Source: Trileptium ribeirensis
Taxonomy: Eukaryota; Nematoda; Enoplea; Enoplida; Thoracostomopsidae
Length of the DNA: 31,883 nt
Direction: 5' to 3'
NCBI GenBank assembly: GCA_030248225.1
Contig: JASANE010025046.1
Coordinates: forward strand, 1 to 31,883
The notes under the pieces are model-generated. The model did not search any database and was not told where the DNA came from. It saw only the letters and a list, made by a program, of their open reading frames with translations. The position numbers and the translations under genes were made by a program. Below are positions 21,727 to 31,860 of this stretch, one piece after another. Numbering within the stretch: position 1 is the stretch's first letter; every line of letters begins with the position of its first letter.

Positions 21727-23208
21727 GCTAATATATTTTATCAAAAAAGGGTTATTGTTGGCCAAATATGGTCCTTCCTTTAACCCGGCAGTTTCGGAAA
21801 CTCATTGGAGTGAATATAAACAGATGCTATCCAAATCCTAGCCGAACCGACCTCTATCAGACAAAGTTGCAAAACTAATCCGGCTTTCGTAGTCACTTTT
21901 ATCAGTAGTTTTCGAATGTTTCGGTGATTTACCCGCTCTCTTATATATAAAATATTTAAAGTGACAGCAAATTTCAACATCAGAGAGGTTATGTGATCAA
22001 AATTAACCATAAGATACATAAATAATGTGCAAGCAGTACGTGTAAACATAAGCAAAATAAAACCTAAGTCAAAAATGACAGTTTTGATTCAAACATTTTT
22101 ATTCCACGACTCATTTAGCATCATGATAGGATAGATTATTATCAAGATCGTTATTGTAGTACTGTTTGAGGACTTCAATCGTTTTTAAATGTTTGAAACA
22201 ATGCTTTCAAATTTTGAGTCAAAAAGGTTATATAGTCGATGACACTAAACGGAACGTTATGTTTTTGATGCGTTTGGCGGTATCTTTTTCTACTATATTA
22301 TGCCTAAAACTAAGCTTACAGCTAACTTTTTGTAAACCTTCAATTGGCCAAACCCCAAGGTATGGGCTTTTACGCGCGAACCCGGCGTGGATATATTGAC
22401 ATGTAGCTATGGCCTCTTGTTGAACATTTGGGATTAACCAGTTTACTCGCTGCAAATTTAATTACAGTAAATCAAACAGCAAATTGTTGGGTCCATTTGG
22501 ACCTAGAAAGCGTGTCTTCAAACTACGAGTTTTTGTAACCAAGAGTGTGAAACACAAAACCGAAAAAGAAATATATATGTAGATGTCACTGACCACACTT
22601 ATTGTGAAAAAACAATCCATATACCACTATTCATTATTATCTACACAATTAAATTATTCAATTTAGCTAATTGATACAAAAAAGACATAAGACTAATTGT
22701 GTGAAAATAACTTAAAGAATTTTAGAGGAGAAGTGAGTATTGCTATTTCAAACATTGCACATATTGAGTTTTATCTTGTTAGATTTTCGGTATATAGCAA
22801 AATCTCTTTGATATGATTGGTAGTTGATGAGTATCTTTGCCTATAAGATGGAATAGGTTTGAGTTGCCTCGACTAGCGAAATGACTTTTTTCTGATTTAA
22901 ACTTACTTCTAACCTAGAGCAAAACGAACGGTAATAACGAAGATATTAAGATAACTTAGGAAAACGTTTGTGATTTTTAGTATGCGTGCAAGCTATTTCG
23001 TCAATTTTGGCTCAGCTTATACGCTAAATCACCAAAATGTATGATTTGTCATTTTAAACGCTTTGTTTGTATACTTCACGCCTATTGTATATGGAGTGCT
23101 CATAATGAATCCGATCGAATTTCATGGTGTATGCGAAAATTTATAACATCAAATTCAGATGAAGCGGATTCAGATTCAAATTTCAGATTTAAATACAAAC
23201 AACATATA
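21727..23208. other. AT-rich stretch without a supported gene
   Basis: Opposed chance-length frames occur at 21780-22055 (minus) and 22166-22399 (plus). Neither is recognisable. No repeats were seen. Confidence 0.4.
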
Positions 23209-23216
23209 CACAGAGC

Positions 23217-23427
23217 GGCCAATGTAACCTTTAGGGGCGAAAATGAAATGCATGCCATGCCTTTCTCGATATACTAAGCCTTAGTCTTAGCCTAAGCTAA
23301 AGTTTCTATATGAGCCATGTACTAGGCCTAAGCCTAAGTCTGGGGGCTGCCACCCCCCGAACATCCCGCTCTAAGCTGTTCTTTTTTCTAACGTTATAAC
23401 GTCCGGCCCATAAAGGTGACATGATCC
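23217..23427. mobile_element. ~210-bp MITE, copy 1 (8-bp TSD type)
   Basis: Left end GGCCAATGTAACCTTTAGGGG and right end (inverted) GGATCATGTCACCTTTATGGG match at 16 of 21 positions. Flanks are CACAGAGC (23209-23216) and CACAGAAC (23428-23435), 7/8 identical. It is largely the same sequence as 25006-25207. The interior contains palindromic TAAGCCTTAGTCTTAGCC-type words. A hAT-like origin is inferred from the 8-bp duplication. Confidence 0.7.
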
Positions 23428-23435
23428 CACAGAAC

Positions 23436-24270
23436 AATATAGTCGCAGAATATGGTTGTATCGCATCTAAGGTGATATGACCGCAAATCGGAATAGATCG
23501 GATCGAAAGCAATGTGAACACGTTGTAAAGGTATTGTGAGCCGTATAATAAAATTTCGGTTATATCTTTCCTGTTGATGCGCAAGAGTTGAATTAACATA
23601 GAGCAAGGAAGTTGTTAACGTTTCACAATATTTTCAGTCTTGTTTTTATTGCTACTATATATTGTCGGTATACGTTTATAAAGGAGCTGACATAACTATA
23701 ATATCTATAATGCTAATACGAAAAACGTGAACGAAGATGTTAAAAAAATTTTTTTGCCTATAACAAACTTTATTATTTTGAGAACAAATTCAGTTATTAA
23801 TCAAATGAAAGTATACCTATTATATTATTACCCTGCGGGCTTTGTAAGATTTATGTTTATCGTTCATATTAAATAACTTTTCATTTCTTTCCTTTTCGTT
23901 AAAATTATATAAATATATTATGTAATCTAGTTGCTTTTTATTTTATTTTTTTTTAAATTATCTACTTTACAATATTTAGCTGCTCTATACAAACGTCAGT
24001 GGCCCAAATGTTTTCAGTCCATAAATTTCTGATTTGATCTGAAACAAACAAATGCATCATAATTTCTTTCCAAAGTTTGCGTTTTTTGATCGCTTGCTTT
24101 ATTCCGTTTGCAAAACTGTATAGTTTTTCCGAAAAGTTCTCAAAATTGAAAAAGCATAGTACAGAATTGCTAGAAAGACATCATGTAATCTATTATGATG
24201 GCACGAACGATGCTTACAGACGCAATCACATTGTTTTCAGTAAAAGCAAGACTTAATTTGTGCTCTTCTT
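23436..24270. other. AT-rich stretch without a supported gene
   Basis: Nothing recognisable. A long T-rich run sits near 23935-23960. Confidence 0.4.
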
Positions 24271-24974
24271 ATGCATAATTTACCTTAAGATGTGTGCACT
24301 TAGGGCCTGATTCTGTCACAGAGCCGATTCCAGCTCGTGACAAAAAGGCGCAGCTACATCCGCGCTTCATAAATAAAACAAATAGCTAAGCTATGCTGGT
24401 ATGTTTGTACTATCCGGGAGTGGCTATGTCTCAAGGTTTGATAGCCGGGACGAACTACCGAAAAAATATTTATTACATTCAGTTTAGCAAATTGTGTTAC
24501 AGGGAAAATATTTCGCTCAAGGCCCAAAAAGGGAATAATTAGTAGTAATTAATGCAAGACGCATAAACGCAGGTAAAATAAATCCGTAAACATCGCTATT
24601 TTCAAAAATTTTCTTTAAGCATCTTTTATAAGCCAACCTAGTAGCTATGTAAAACACGCTCTTTTATGCATGAAAATTATGATATTGTAATTGGAAGGAT
24701 GTTTTACGAATATCTGACGATAAATAGCACCAAGTTACATTGTTTTTGCGATTTTCCATGGTCCTCATATATTTCAGGTTTTTAGAACCGATTCCGGCCC
24801 TTGTGACAATTTATCAACCTTGATTTACTATTAGCTAAATATATTTCTACGGTCTGGCTTGGCCCAAAAAATGTCATACTGGCTGTTCGCGGCTAGCCAA
24901 GTAAGGCGTTAGAGCCGCGGCAGACTGTGACAAAAACTTGCCCTGATGCACACATCTTAACGTAAACGATGCAT
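24271..24974 (+). mobile_element. TIR DNA transposon, non-autonomous, copy 2
   Basis: The left terminus (24271-24299, ATTTACCTTAAGATGTGTGC) is the inverted complement of the right terminus (24947-24974, GCACACATCTTAACGTAAAC). Sub-terminal GTCACAG/CTGTGAC words follow on both sides. Homologous along its length, in the opposite orientation, to 25371-26180. There is no transposase. Strand is arbitrary. Confidence 0.8.
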
Positions 24975-25005
24975 TAAGTTAGCACCGAAACCTATGCAAG
25001 TTTTG

Positions 25006-25207
25006 TTTTAGGGCCAATGTAACCTTTAGGGGCGACAATGAATTGTATGCTATGCCGTTCTTGATATACTAAGCCTAAGGCTAAGTCTTAGCCTAAGCTA
25101 AGGTTTCTATATGAGCCATGAAGTAAGTCTAAGCTTAGCCGAACCCACCCTAAGCTGTTCTTTTTTCTAACGTTATAACCTCTTCCCCCTAAAGGTGACA
25201 TGGGCCC
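25006..25207. mobile_element. ~200-bp MITE, copy 2 (8-bp TSD type)
   Basis: Inverted ends GGGCCAATGTAACCTTTAGG (from 25011) and, inverted, GGGCCCATGTCACCTTTAGG (right end 25186-25207) match at 20 of 22 positions. The flanking AAGTTTTG occurs at 24998-25005 and 25208-25215, a perfect 8-bp duplication if the element begins at 25006. It sits between the two inverted TIR elements. Confidence 0.75.
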
Positions 25208-25370
25208 AAGTTTTGATGTCAGTGAATTTTTTTATTGCCCGAATTAATTTGTGCATCAAAACACTTGTTTTACAAACTAAACAACTACATAGCTATGTTT
25301 CTATATGATAAACAAAATCGTCACTTATTTTGTAAACAAGACTCACTTAAAAATAGAACATATCAACATA

Positions 25371-25511
25371 ATGCATCATTTACCTTAAGACCTTAAGATG
25401 TGTGCAGTCCGGATTTTGTCACAGTCTGCTGCGGCTTTAAGACCATGCTTGGCTAGCCGCGGTCAGCCAGTGTGACAATTTTTGGGCCGAGTCAGACCCT
25501 ACAAAAATACA

Positions 25512-25569
<58 letters not shown>

Positions 25570-26180
25570 TATATATATAAATATATAAATACTATATATA
25601 AATATAGTATATATAGCTAATAGTAAAGTATGGCTGATAGATTGTCACAAGGGCGGAAAGGGTTCTAAAAGGCTGAAATATATGACGACAATGGAAAATC
25701 GCGAAGAAATGGAAATTGATGATAGTTATGGTCATATATTCGTAAAACAGCCTTTCAATTACAATAGCATAATTTTCATGCATAAAAAAGCATGTTTTAC
25801 ATAGCTACTAGGTTGGCTTGTAAAAGGCGCTTAAACTAAAATTTAGAAAATAGCAATATTTACTTTATTTATTTTGTCTGAATTTATGCGCCTTGCTTTT
25901 AATTACTACTAATCTTGCCTTTTTGTGGCCTAGAGCTAAATATTTTCGGTCTAACACAACCTGCTAAACTGAATGTAATAATATTTTTTCAGTAGCTCGT
26001 CCCGGCTAGCAAACCCTGAGGCATAGCCACTCCCGGCGCGTACAAACATGCTAGCTTAGCTTAGCTATTTATTTTATTTACGAAGGGCCGGATGTGACTG
26101 TGCGTTTTTATTACTAACCGGAATTGGCTCTGTGACAGAATCCGGCCCTAGGTACACACATCTTAAGGTAAATGATGAAT
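25371..26180 (-). mobile_element. TIR DNA transposon, copy 3, inverted relative to copy 2
   Basis: Ends ATGCATCATTTACCTTAAGA and, at 26152-26180, TACACACATCTTAAGGTAAA. The left end has a small duplication of CCTTAAGA. Interior stretches such as the TACATAGCTACTAGGTTGGC region are the reverse complement of copy 2. It is enlarged by an internal TA run. The 63-codon minus-strand frame inside is not a gene. Confidence 0.8.
25513..25567. repeat. (TA)n microsatellite, ~27 units
   Basis: An uninterrupted TA run, followed to about 25618 by imperfect TA-rich sequence. It lies where copy 2 of the TIR element has only a short AT stretch, so it expanded after insertion. Confidence 0.97.
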
Positions 26181-26519
26181 AAGTTAAAATTCAAGGCATC
26201 ATACAATCAGCTTCGTTAAAAGCAATTTTACTAAGAATTTATTATCTTCTTCAGAGGGTATCAACTGTGTGTTTTGCTGAACCAATCTGCTTTTTAAATA
26301 CATTATTAGATAAATCACTGCAAAGAGGTATTATAAAACAATGCGGCTCACATTTTTACAAAATCATCCAAATGACCACATCAATATCAAAATCTAAATC
26401 GTCCTTCACTAAAAGATTCCATCTTCCGAAAAAGTTGTCATATTTTTAATCACCTGAAATATCATTTCATACACATTGTAAAATAGCATTATTTACATAC
26501 ATGTTTAAGGCTTGAGGTC
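26181..26519. other. AT-rich stretch without a supported gene
   Basis: The 60-codon plus-strand frame at 26267-26449 is of chance length. Nothing else was seen. Confidence 0.4.
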
Positions 26520-26690
26520 CAAGTAGCTGGAACCCAGGGTGAGGGCAGCCGTGTCGGCCAGGTGCCACGGGGTTGTGATCGCGCGATGAGTAGGAGTCCG
26601 GCGCTTTCGGTGTCTATGTTTTCGGCTCCTGCGGTGCCGCCAATGGGACGGGTGTTCGACGCGTCAGGGAGGGTATGTAATCCCTACCGC
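26520..26690. repeat. GC-rich block related to 2290-2740
   Basis: An abrupt GC rise with words shared with the block at 2290-2740 (CTATGTTTTCGGCTCCTG, GGTGCCGCC, CAATGGGACGGG). It is probably a fragment of the same dispersed element; its ends were not resolved. Confidence 0.4.
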
Positions 26691-26764
26691 TTTATAAGTA
26701 TGTTTTATTATTAGACAACAATTAGTGAATTATATATAGATTTACTGCAAAAATATGGTCAAAG

Positions 26765-27722
26765 AAGTAGAAATTTGATCGTAGCTGGATTGCATGAACA
26801 CGAAAGCGGCATTACAACACCTTAAGGAATCTGGCTCCTCAGAAAATGATCAGTTTGTTGAGTTCTAAGAATTAGAAATTTGTTATATTAAAAATTAGAT
26901 CATAGCTGAACTGCACTGAACGCATCTACCATCGGGTTACGACATATCGGAGTCGGAATCCGATTCATCTGGTCAGAATCAGTCTGTTGAGATTCGTTAA
27001 TTAGAAACTGGTAGAATTAGAAATTTGAACTAAACTGGGATGCACTGAACGCATGGAGTAAATGATTTTGGCACCTAACTGAATCCGATTCATCATATCA
27101 GAATCAGTTTGCTGACTTCTGAAGATTAGAAATTTGTTGACCTTAAAATTTGAACATAGTTGAACTGCACTATAAGCGCATCGACCATCTGGGTACGACA
27201 CCTCTGAACATACACGCCGGCGGGGGGGGTAACCCCCTGAGGTCCGGACCCCCCCTTCCCCGAGGCCGAAAAGCCAGGGGGGTAACCCCCCTGGGGCTGG
27301 GGTGCCCAGCACCCCCCCCTCCCGAAGGCAGTAGTTTCAAGATCGATTTGTATTTTAATAATTTTTCTGGAAACACTGCACTCGTACGCGAAAAATGGGG
27401 CTGCTGCGAGGACCAAAGAAATGAAAAAAGGTCCTCACGACTGACCCCCTAGGAAAATTTGGCCGGCCAGGGGGGTTACCCTCCTGGGAGGGCCGCGACC
27501 CCCCCCGTGGGGGGCCTCTACCCCCCCCGGCATGACCGACAGCCGACATGTATGCCTCTGAATTAGATTCATCTGATCAGAATCAGTTTGTTGAGTTTCA
27601 AAAATTTAAAAGTTATAGCTTTAGGAATTTGACTCTATACATGGTAGAATTAAACGCATCGGGCATCAGATTACGACACCTAACTGAACCGGATTCGTCA
27701 GATTAGAATCAGCTTGCTGAAT
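26765..27722. repeat. degenerate ~127-bp tandem array, ~5 units, interrupted
   Basis: CAGTTTGTTGAG-like words recur at 26851, 26980, 27105, 27584 and 27710. Each is preceded by a GAATCCGATTCATCTG-like part and followed by TTAGAAATTTG and CTGCACTGAACGCATC. Spacing is 125-129 bp except across the 346-bp insertion at 27209-27554. Confidence 0.85.
27209..27554. mobile_element. 346-bp GC-rich element with perfect 8-bp TSD
   Basis: CCTCTGAA flanks it exactly (27201-27208 and 27555-27562), and removing the insert plus one copy restores the repeat unit. Termini CATACACGCCGGC and, inverted, CATACATGTCGGC match at 11 of 13. Both arms are packed with G and C runs forming hairpins, such as CCAGGGGGG/CCCCCCTGG at about 27284. 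The ~100-codon frames on both strands come from these low-complexity arms and are not genes. Confidence 0.85.
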
Positions 27723-27774
27723 GTTGCTTACCACTAGTGAAGCTCGCTTGCGAGCCAGAATTCGAGCGGTGAGA

Positions 27775-28120
27775 ACAATCCCCCGAAGCAGAAGTGAGAA
27801 AAACATTTGCCACACAATATTTTTGACACTCGCAATGAGCTCGTCGGCCCATAAAACCACATATCCGACACTAAAACCAACAATAAACACACATTCAGGT
27901 GCTTTTCCCACGTCTTCTCACCAAAAATTTCGAAAACGTCATTTTTTTGCGCCAAGTATGAACCAGAAGTGTAAAAAATATTTTCCCAACAATATTTTTA
28001 ACACTTGGAATGAGTTTATCTGCCCAGAAGACGCCATATAAGACACTAAAAGCAACAAAAACTCACAATTAGGTGCATTTCCCACGACTTTTCACCAAAT
28101 ATGAAATTTGGCGCCAACTA
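27775..28120. repeat. diverged tandem duplication, ~176-bp period
   Basis: CAGAAGTGAGAAAAACATTT (27789) recurs as CAGAAGTGTAAAAAATATTT (27965). CAATATTTTT.ACACT, AATGAG.T..TC and AGGTGC.TTTCCCACG also recur in the same order. Confidence 0.75.
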
Positions 28121-28184
28121 TAAGCTTATAGACTCCAGATTGGGAAGTAGTTGAAAAACTTGTTATATATTATTGGAAAGCCCA

Positions 28185-28515
28185 GGTAAAGCTACATGGA
28201 ATAGGGCTATTAGTTTGCGGATATCTCTTTTATTTATTGAGAAAATTCGCAAAAACTGCAGGGGTGCCCGAAAAATGGGCCAAAATGACGTCATTTTGCC
28301 CCATAACTTTTCCCACGGGAAAAATTCAAAAATCGGGCTCCGTCACTACACCTTAATCGATCATTGCGGTTCGAATGAGCTATCTTGCACCAAAATCCGC
28401 CCAACCGTTATCGAGATACAGATGCGCAGACACACAGACACACACAGACAGGACCTCCTCAACCCCCCTCCAGAGCCAAAATTGAAAATTCTCGTTCCAC
28501 TCGAATTCAATTACA
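28185..28515. repeat. ~330-bp direct repeat, copy 1
   Basis: From GGTAAAGCTACATGGAATAG to TCGTTCCACTCGAATT, about 90% like 28649-28978. The AATCCGCCCAACCGTTATCG segment followed by an ACAGACACACACAGACAG run resembles conserved 3' ends of dispersed repeats in many invertebrates. Frames here give repeat-derived peptides only. Confidence 0.85.
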
Positions 28516-28648
28516 ATATCATTTTGCATTATACATTACCTATGTGATATTGTTTAAATAGTACTAGACAAAATTACCAATAAAATCAAGTTGTTAAACA
28601 TTATCAGCGACATTTTAATATTATTGATTAAAAATTTAAACCTATAAG

Positions 28649-28978
28649 GTAAAGCTACATGGAATAGGGCTATTAGTTTGCAGATACCTCGTTTATTTAT
28701 TGAGAAAATTCGCAAAAACGGCAGGGGTGCCCGAAAAATGGGCCAAAATGACGTCATTTGCCCCATAACTTTTACCACGGGAAAAATTCAAAAATCGGGC
28801 TCCGTCACTACACCTAAATCGACCATTGCGGTTCGAATGAGCTATGGAGAATTCTATAGAATCCGCCCAACCGTTATGGAGATCCAGGTGCGATACACAG
28901 ACACACACAGACAGGACCTCCTCAACCCCCCCTCCAGAGCCAAAATTGAAAATTTTCGTTCCAGTCGAATTAAAATCA
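28649..28978. repeat. ~330-bp direct repeat, copy 2
   Basis: The same sequence as 28185-28515 in the same orientation, 464 bp downstream, with small differences. One is loss of one T after TGACGTCATT; another is replacement of CTTGCACCAAA by a GGAGAATTCTATAG stretch. A CRE-like TGACGTCA palindrome is kept in both. Confidence 0.85.
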
Positions 28979-29719
28979 ATTCATGTTCACTTGGTCCAAA
29001 TGCGCCCACAGCAACATTGTGAGTTGTTGCCTGGGTTTGTCATGTGCTTTATGCTTGTATGCGTGTTGCTATTCACTCGCGTTGCGAGTAACAGCTCCCA
29101 GATAGCCCAATGGCTTGCGAATGCAGCTTTCACTCGTACATTCCTGTCACCGCATTGAGTTTGTCAAACGTTGTTCGATACACAAATTAATTCGGACATG
29201 AAAGGGTTAAGCTAGACAGGAGTCCGTTAAATATATTAATTTTAAATATACATATATATATAGGTGTCGTTAGCAATTAAAACATTGCCATAAGGTGAAA
29301 TGTGTTGCTCAGATTTATATTTTACCTTTTAATAAAATAAAGGATTGAGCAGAGGTCATGGTTGGTCGAGATGGTTGGTTGTTATTTTACTACAACTTAC
29401 AAATTTTTTCTGTTTTTTACGTTTTCCAATTTGCCAATGAAGTCCAAAAATACCTAAAAAGCAATTCCCTTTTCGTAATATAATATTCTGCACCAGGTGT
29501 TTAATAAATGCTGTCAAGCCGGAATTTGCGGTTCTTTGGAGATTATAAAAAATCTTATCGTAAAAACAATTTGAATTTATTACAATGGTAACCTATACTG
29601 TTTCTGCCACATTTTCTATCTTAAGGTATGTTATCACTTTTTCCTGCTTATCCTTTCACCCATGATATTTACCTTTATTTTGCAGCATATTTGACATAAA
29701 TTTGTTGGGATAAAGCTGA
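28979..29719. other. stretch without a supported gene
   Basis: Only low-complexity AT-rich DNA and a short TA run near 29250-29262. The plus-strand frame 28844-29158 is mostly repeat-derived. Confidence 0.4.
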
Positions 29720-30232
29720 TTGAATAAAATTAGGTCTATTTACATAAACATATATAACAAAACAAAGTTGCGGCGTCTGCGAGCTGACCTCTGCATGATT
29801 TATAAATGTCTGAACGGAGATGTAAATGCTTGTCAAAACCTTTTCATGCTCTCGCAAAATACCAGTACACGAGGAAACGGTAAAAAACTGGTAAAACGTA
29901 AGTGGAACACCAATACAGCAAGAAATAACTTTGTTCTACGGCATGTTGATATATGGAACTGTTTACCTAGCTCAGTCGTATGTTCAGCGAATTTAAGAAC
30001 TTTTAAGAATCATTTGGAAAAGGACATCAACTTGAATCGATATCTCTGCTATAACCGGAACTTAGGTTAGATGTAAGAGTAGGACTCGTCCCCCTTTCTA
30101 ACCTTTTTATTGAATATTCTTGGTTGCTGCATATTCACACTTCAAATATATCATCGACTATTTCGTTGTGCCATGTATATCTGTATGCACGTAATCTTGA
30201 TGTTCAATAAACTTTGACTTTGACTTTGAAAT
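29720..30232 (+). mobile_element. 5'-truncated non-LTR retrotransposon (CR1/Jockey-type) 3' end
   Basis: The open frame to TAG at 30068-30070 encodes the terminal stretch typical of reverse transcriptases of this group. It has LRRLRADLCMIYKCLNGD (cf. the usual RR.R.DL...KI.NG), a T.RGNGKKL-like segment, then NFVLRHVDIWNCLPSSVV (cf. F..R....WN.LP..VV) and LRTFKNHLEKD. The match starts near 29765; the polymerase core is absent. After a ~135-bp 3' UTR comes TTCAATAAA and a short (TTTGAC) tail. 5' truncation and a short tandem tail are the normal signature of these LINEs. The element is dead; no endonuclease or catalytic motif is present. Confidence 0.8.
30205..30229 (+). promoter_or_regulatory. 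LINE poly(A)-type signal and (TTTGAC) tail
   Basis: AATAAA (30205-30210) is followed by CTTTGACTTTGACTTTG, about 2.5 repeats of a hexamer. This is the usual 3' terminus of CR1-like elements, which end in short repeats rather than poly(A). Confidence 0.7.
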
Positions 30233-30520
30233 GATGTAAAGGATAATGTATTTATTCCCAGTAATCTCATTGTCATATGGTTATAAGATAGGAGTGGGTC
30301 AAGCCTCCCAATCGGTACCCGTTGTTGCCTCCGAGCGTACATACAGTCGACTATTTTAGCTAATATAGCTTACTTCTTAACTCTCAAGTCAGCGACATAC
30401 ATCATTTATCAGATATTCTGTCGGCAATTTTGACATTTTCGCTCTGTGGCTGGAAACTCTGCTACGTTAAACCTTGCCAGTTGTGCACTATCTGATATTT
30501 ATCAGATACAATATTTGATG
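30233..30520. other. spacer with a small hairpin
   Basis: No gene. TATCTGAT/ATCAGATA around ATTT (30489-30508) forms a perfect 8-bp stem just before the 119-bp array. Confidence 0.4.
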
Positions 30521-31461
30521 AATGCCACTGCCGCTTTGAGGATCCATTTGTAAAGGTCTAAATTGAAATACTTTGCACTTTACAGACCCTTAATGTTTAG
30601 TTTATTTTGCCGTTATTTTTGTAGTTCCTACTTCAGTTGAATGCTACTGCCGCTATGAGAATCCATTTACAACGGTCTAAATTGAAATACTTTGCACTTT
30701 ACACCACCTTAATGTTTAGTTTATTTTGCCGTTATTTATATAGTTCCTACTTCAGTTGAATGCAACTGCCGCTTTGAGAATCCACTTGCAAAGGTCTAAA
30801 TGGAAACACTTTGCACTTTACACCCCTTAATGTTTAGTTTATTTTGCCGTTATTTTTATAGTTCCTACTTCAGTTGAATGCTACTGCCGCTATGACAATC
30901 CACTTACAACGGTCTAAATTGAAATACTTTGCACTTTACACCACTTTAATGTTTAGTTTATTTTGCCGTTATCTTTATAGTTCCTACTTCAGCTTAATGC
31001 TACTGCCGCTTTGAGAATCCATTTGCAAAGGTCTAAATTGAAATAATTTGCAATTTAAACCCCTTAATGTTTAGTTTATTTTGCCGTTATTTTTATAGTA
31101 CAGTTGAATGCTACTGCCGCTTTGAGAATCCATTTATAAAGGTCTAAATTGAAATACTTTGTACTTTACACCCCTTTAAAGTTTAATTTATTTTGCCGTT
31201 ATTTTTATAGTTCCTACTTCAGTTGAATGCTACTGTCGCTTTGAGAATCCATTTACTAAGGTCTAAATTTAAATACTTTGCACTTTACACCCCCTTAATG
31301 TTTAGTTTATTTTGCCTTTATTTTTATAGTTCCTAGTTCAATTGAATGCTACTGCGGCTTTGAGAATCCATTTACAAAAGTCTAAATTGAAATACTTTGC
31401 ACTTTACACCCCCTTAATGTTTAGTTTATTTTGTCGTTATTTTTCTAAATCCTAGTTCAGT
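30521..31461. repeat. 119-bp tandem array, 8 copies
   Basis: Units begin with AATGCTACTGCCGC-like words at 30521, 30640, 30759, 30877, 30996, 31107, 31226 and 31345. Spacings are 119 or 118 except one of 111, which lost TTCCTACTT. Shared parts include GGTCTAAATTGAAATACTTT, GCACTTTACA and TTAATGTTTAGTTTATTTTG. The first five units alternate between two types (GCTTTGAG..AAAGG and GCTATGA..AACGG); later units do not. Confidence 0.96.
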
Positions 31462-31751
31462 TACATAACTTGTATAATATACACATACATGCACGCACTA
31501 TATATGTATTTATATAATGCGTATGCCCTTTGGTTATTACAAATGATTACTTAAACACCGGCTGCTGTAGGTGCTTTTCCGTGTGGTCTTTCAATCAACC
31601 TATTTACAGTTATTATTTAACAGACGGTTTATAAATTATCATAAATATGATATATTTATGAATGTTTTACGTATATACATAAGCGATAATTATACTAGAT
31701 GCTACGCTGTACCGTTGGTTGAAAGCGCAGTGCACCTGGAAAAATAAACCG

Positions 31752-31860
31752 ATGAAATATAATATATATATATATTATATTTCATACATATATATTATAT
31801 ATACAAATATGCATATATTTACATATATATTATATATACATACATATGTACTATATACAT
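31752..31860. repeat. TA-rich tract with a perfect 34-bp palindrome
   Basis: 31752-31785 is an exact palindrome (ATGAAATATAATATATA and its complement), followed by further TATATA/CATACATA repeats to about 31860. Such sequence extrudes easily as a cruciform and is prone to length change. Confidence 0.85.

Noticed and set aside
23276..25140. TTAGGC/GCCTAA-like words (two perfect tandem copies near 23323) suggesting nematode telomeric repeats
   Set aside because: They fall in the interior of both MITE copies, mixed with TAAGTC, TAAGCT and other variants, and form palindromes. They are transposon sequence, so they are not evidence of a telomere or of the phylum.
27001..27549. Several 64-103-codon frames on both strands with Gly/Pro-rich products
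   Set aside because: They overlap one another in the G/C-run arms of the 346-bp inserted element; low complexity makes them open in many frames.
28366..28385. GGTTCGAAT as a tRNA T-arm
   Set aside because: No acceptor stem, anticodon arm or A-box at the right distance, and it recurs only because the surrounding repeat is duplicated.
27666..29158. Plus- and minus-strand frames of 70-124 codons
   Set aside because: They lie in the tandem duplication and the ~330-bp direct repeats, and similar peptides recur in both copies in different frames. This is repeat-derived.
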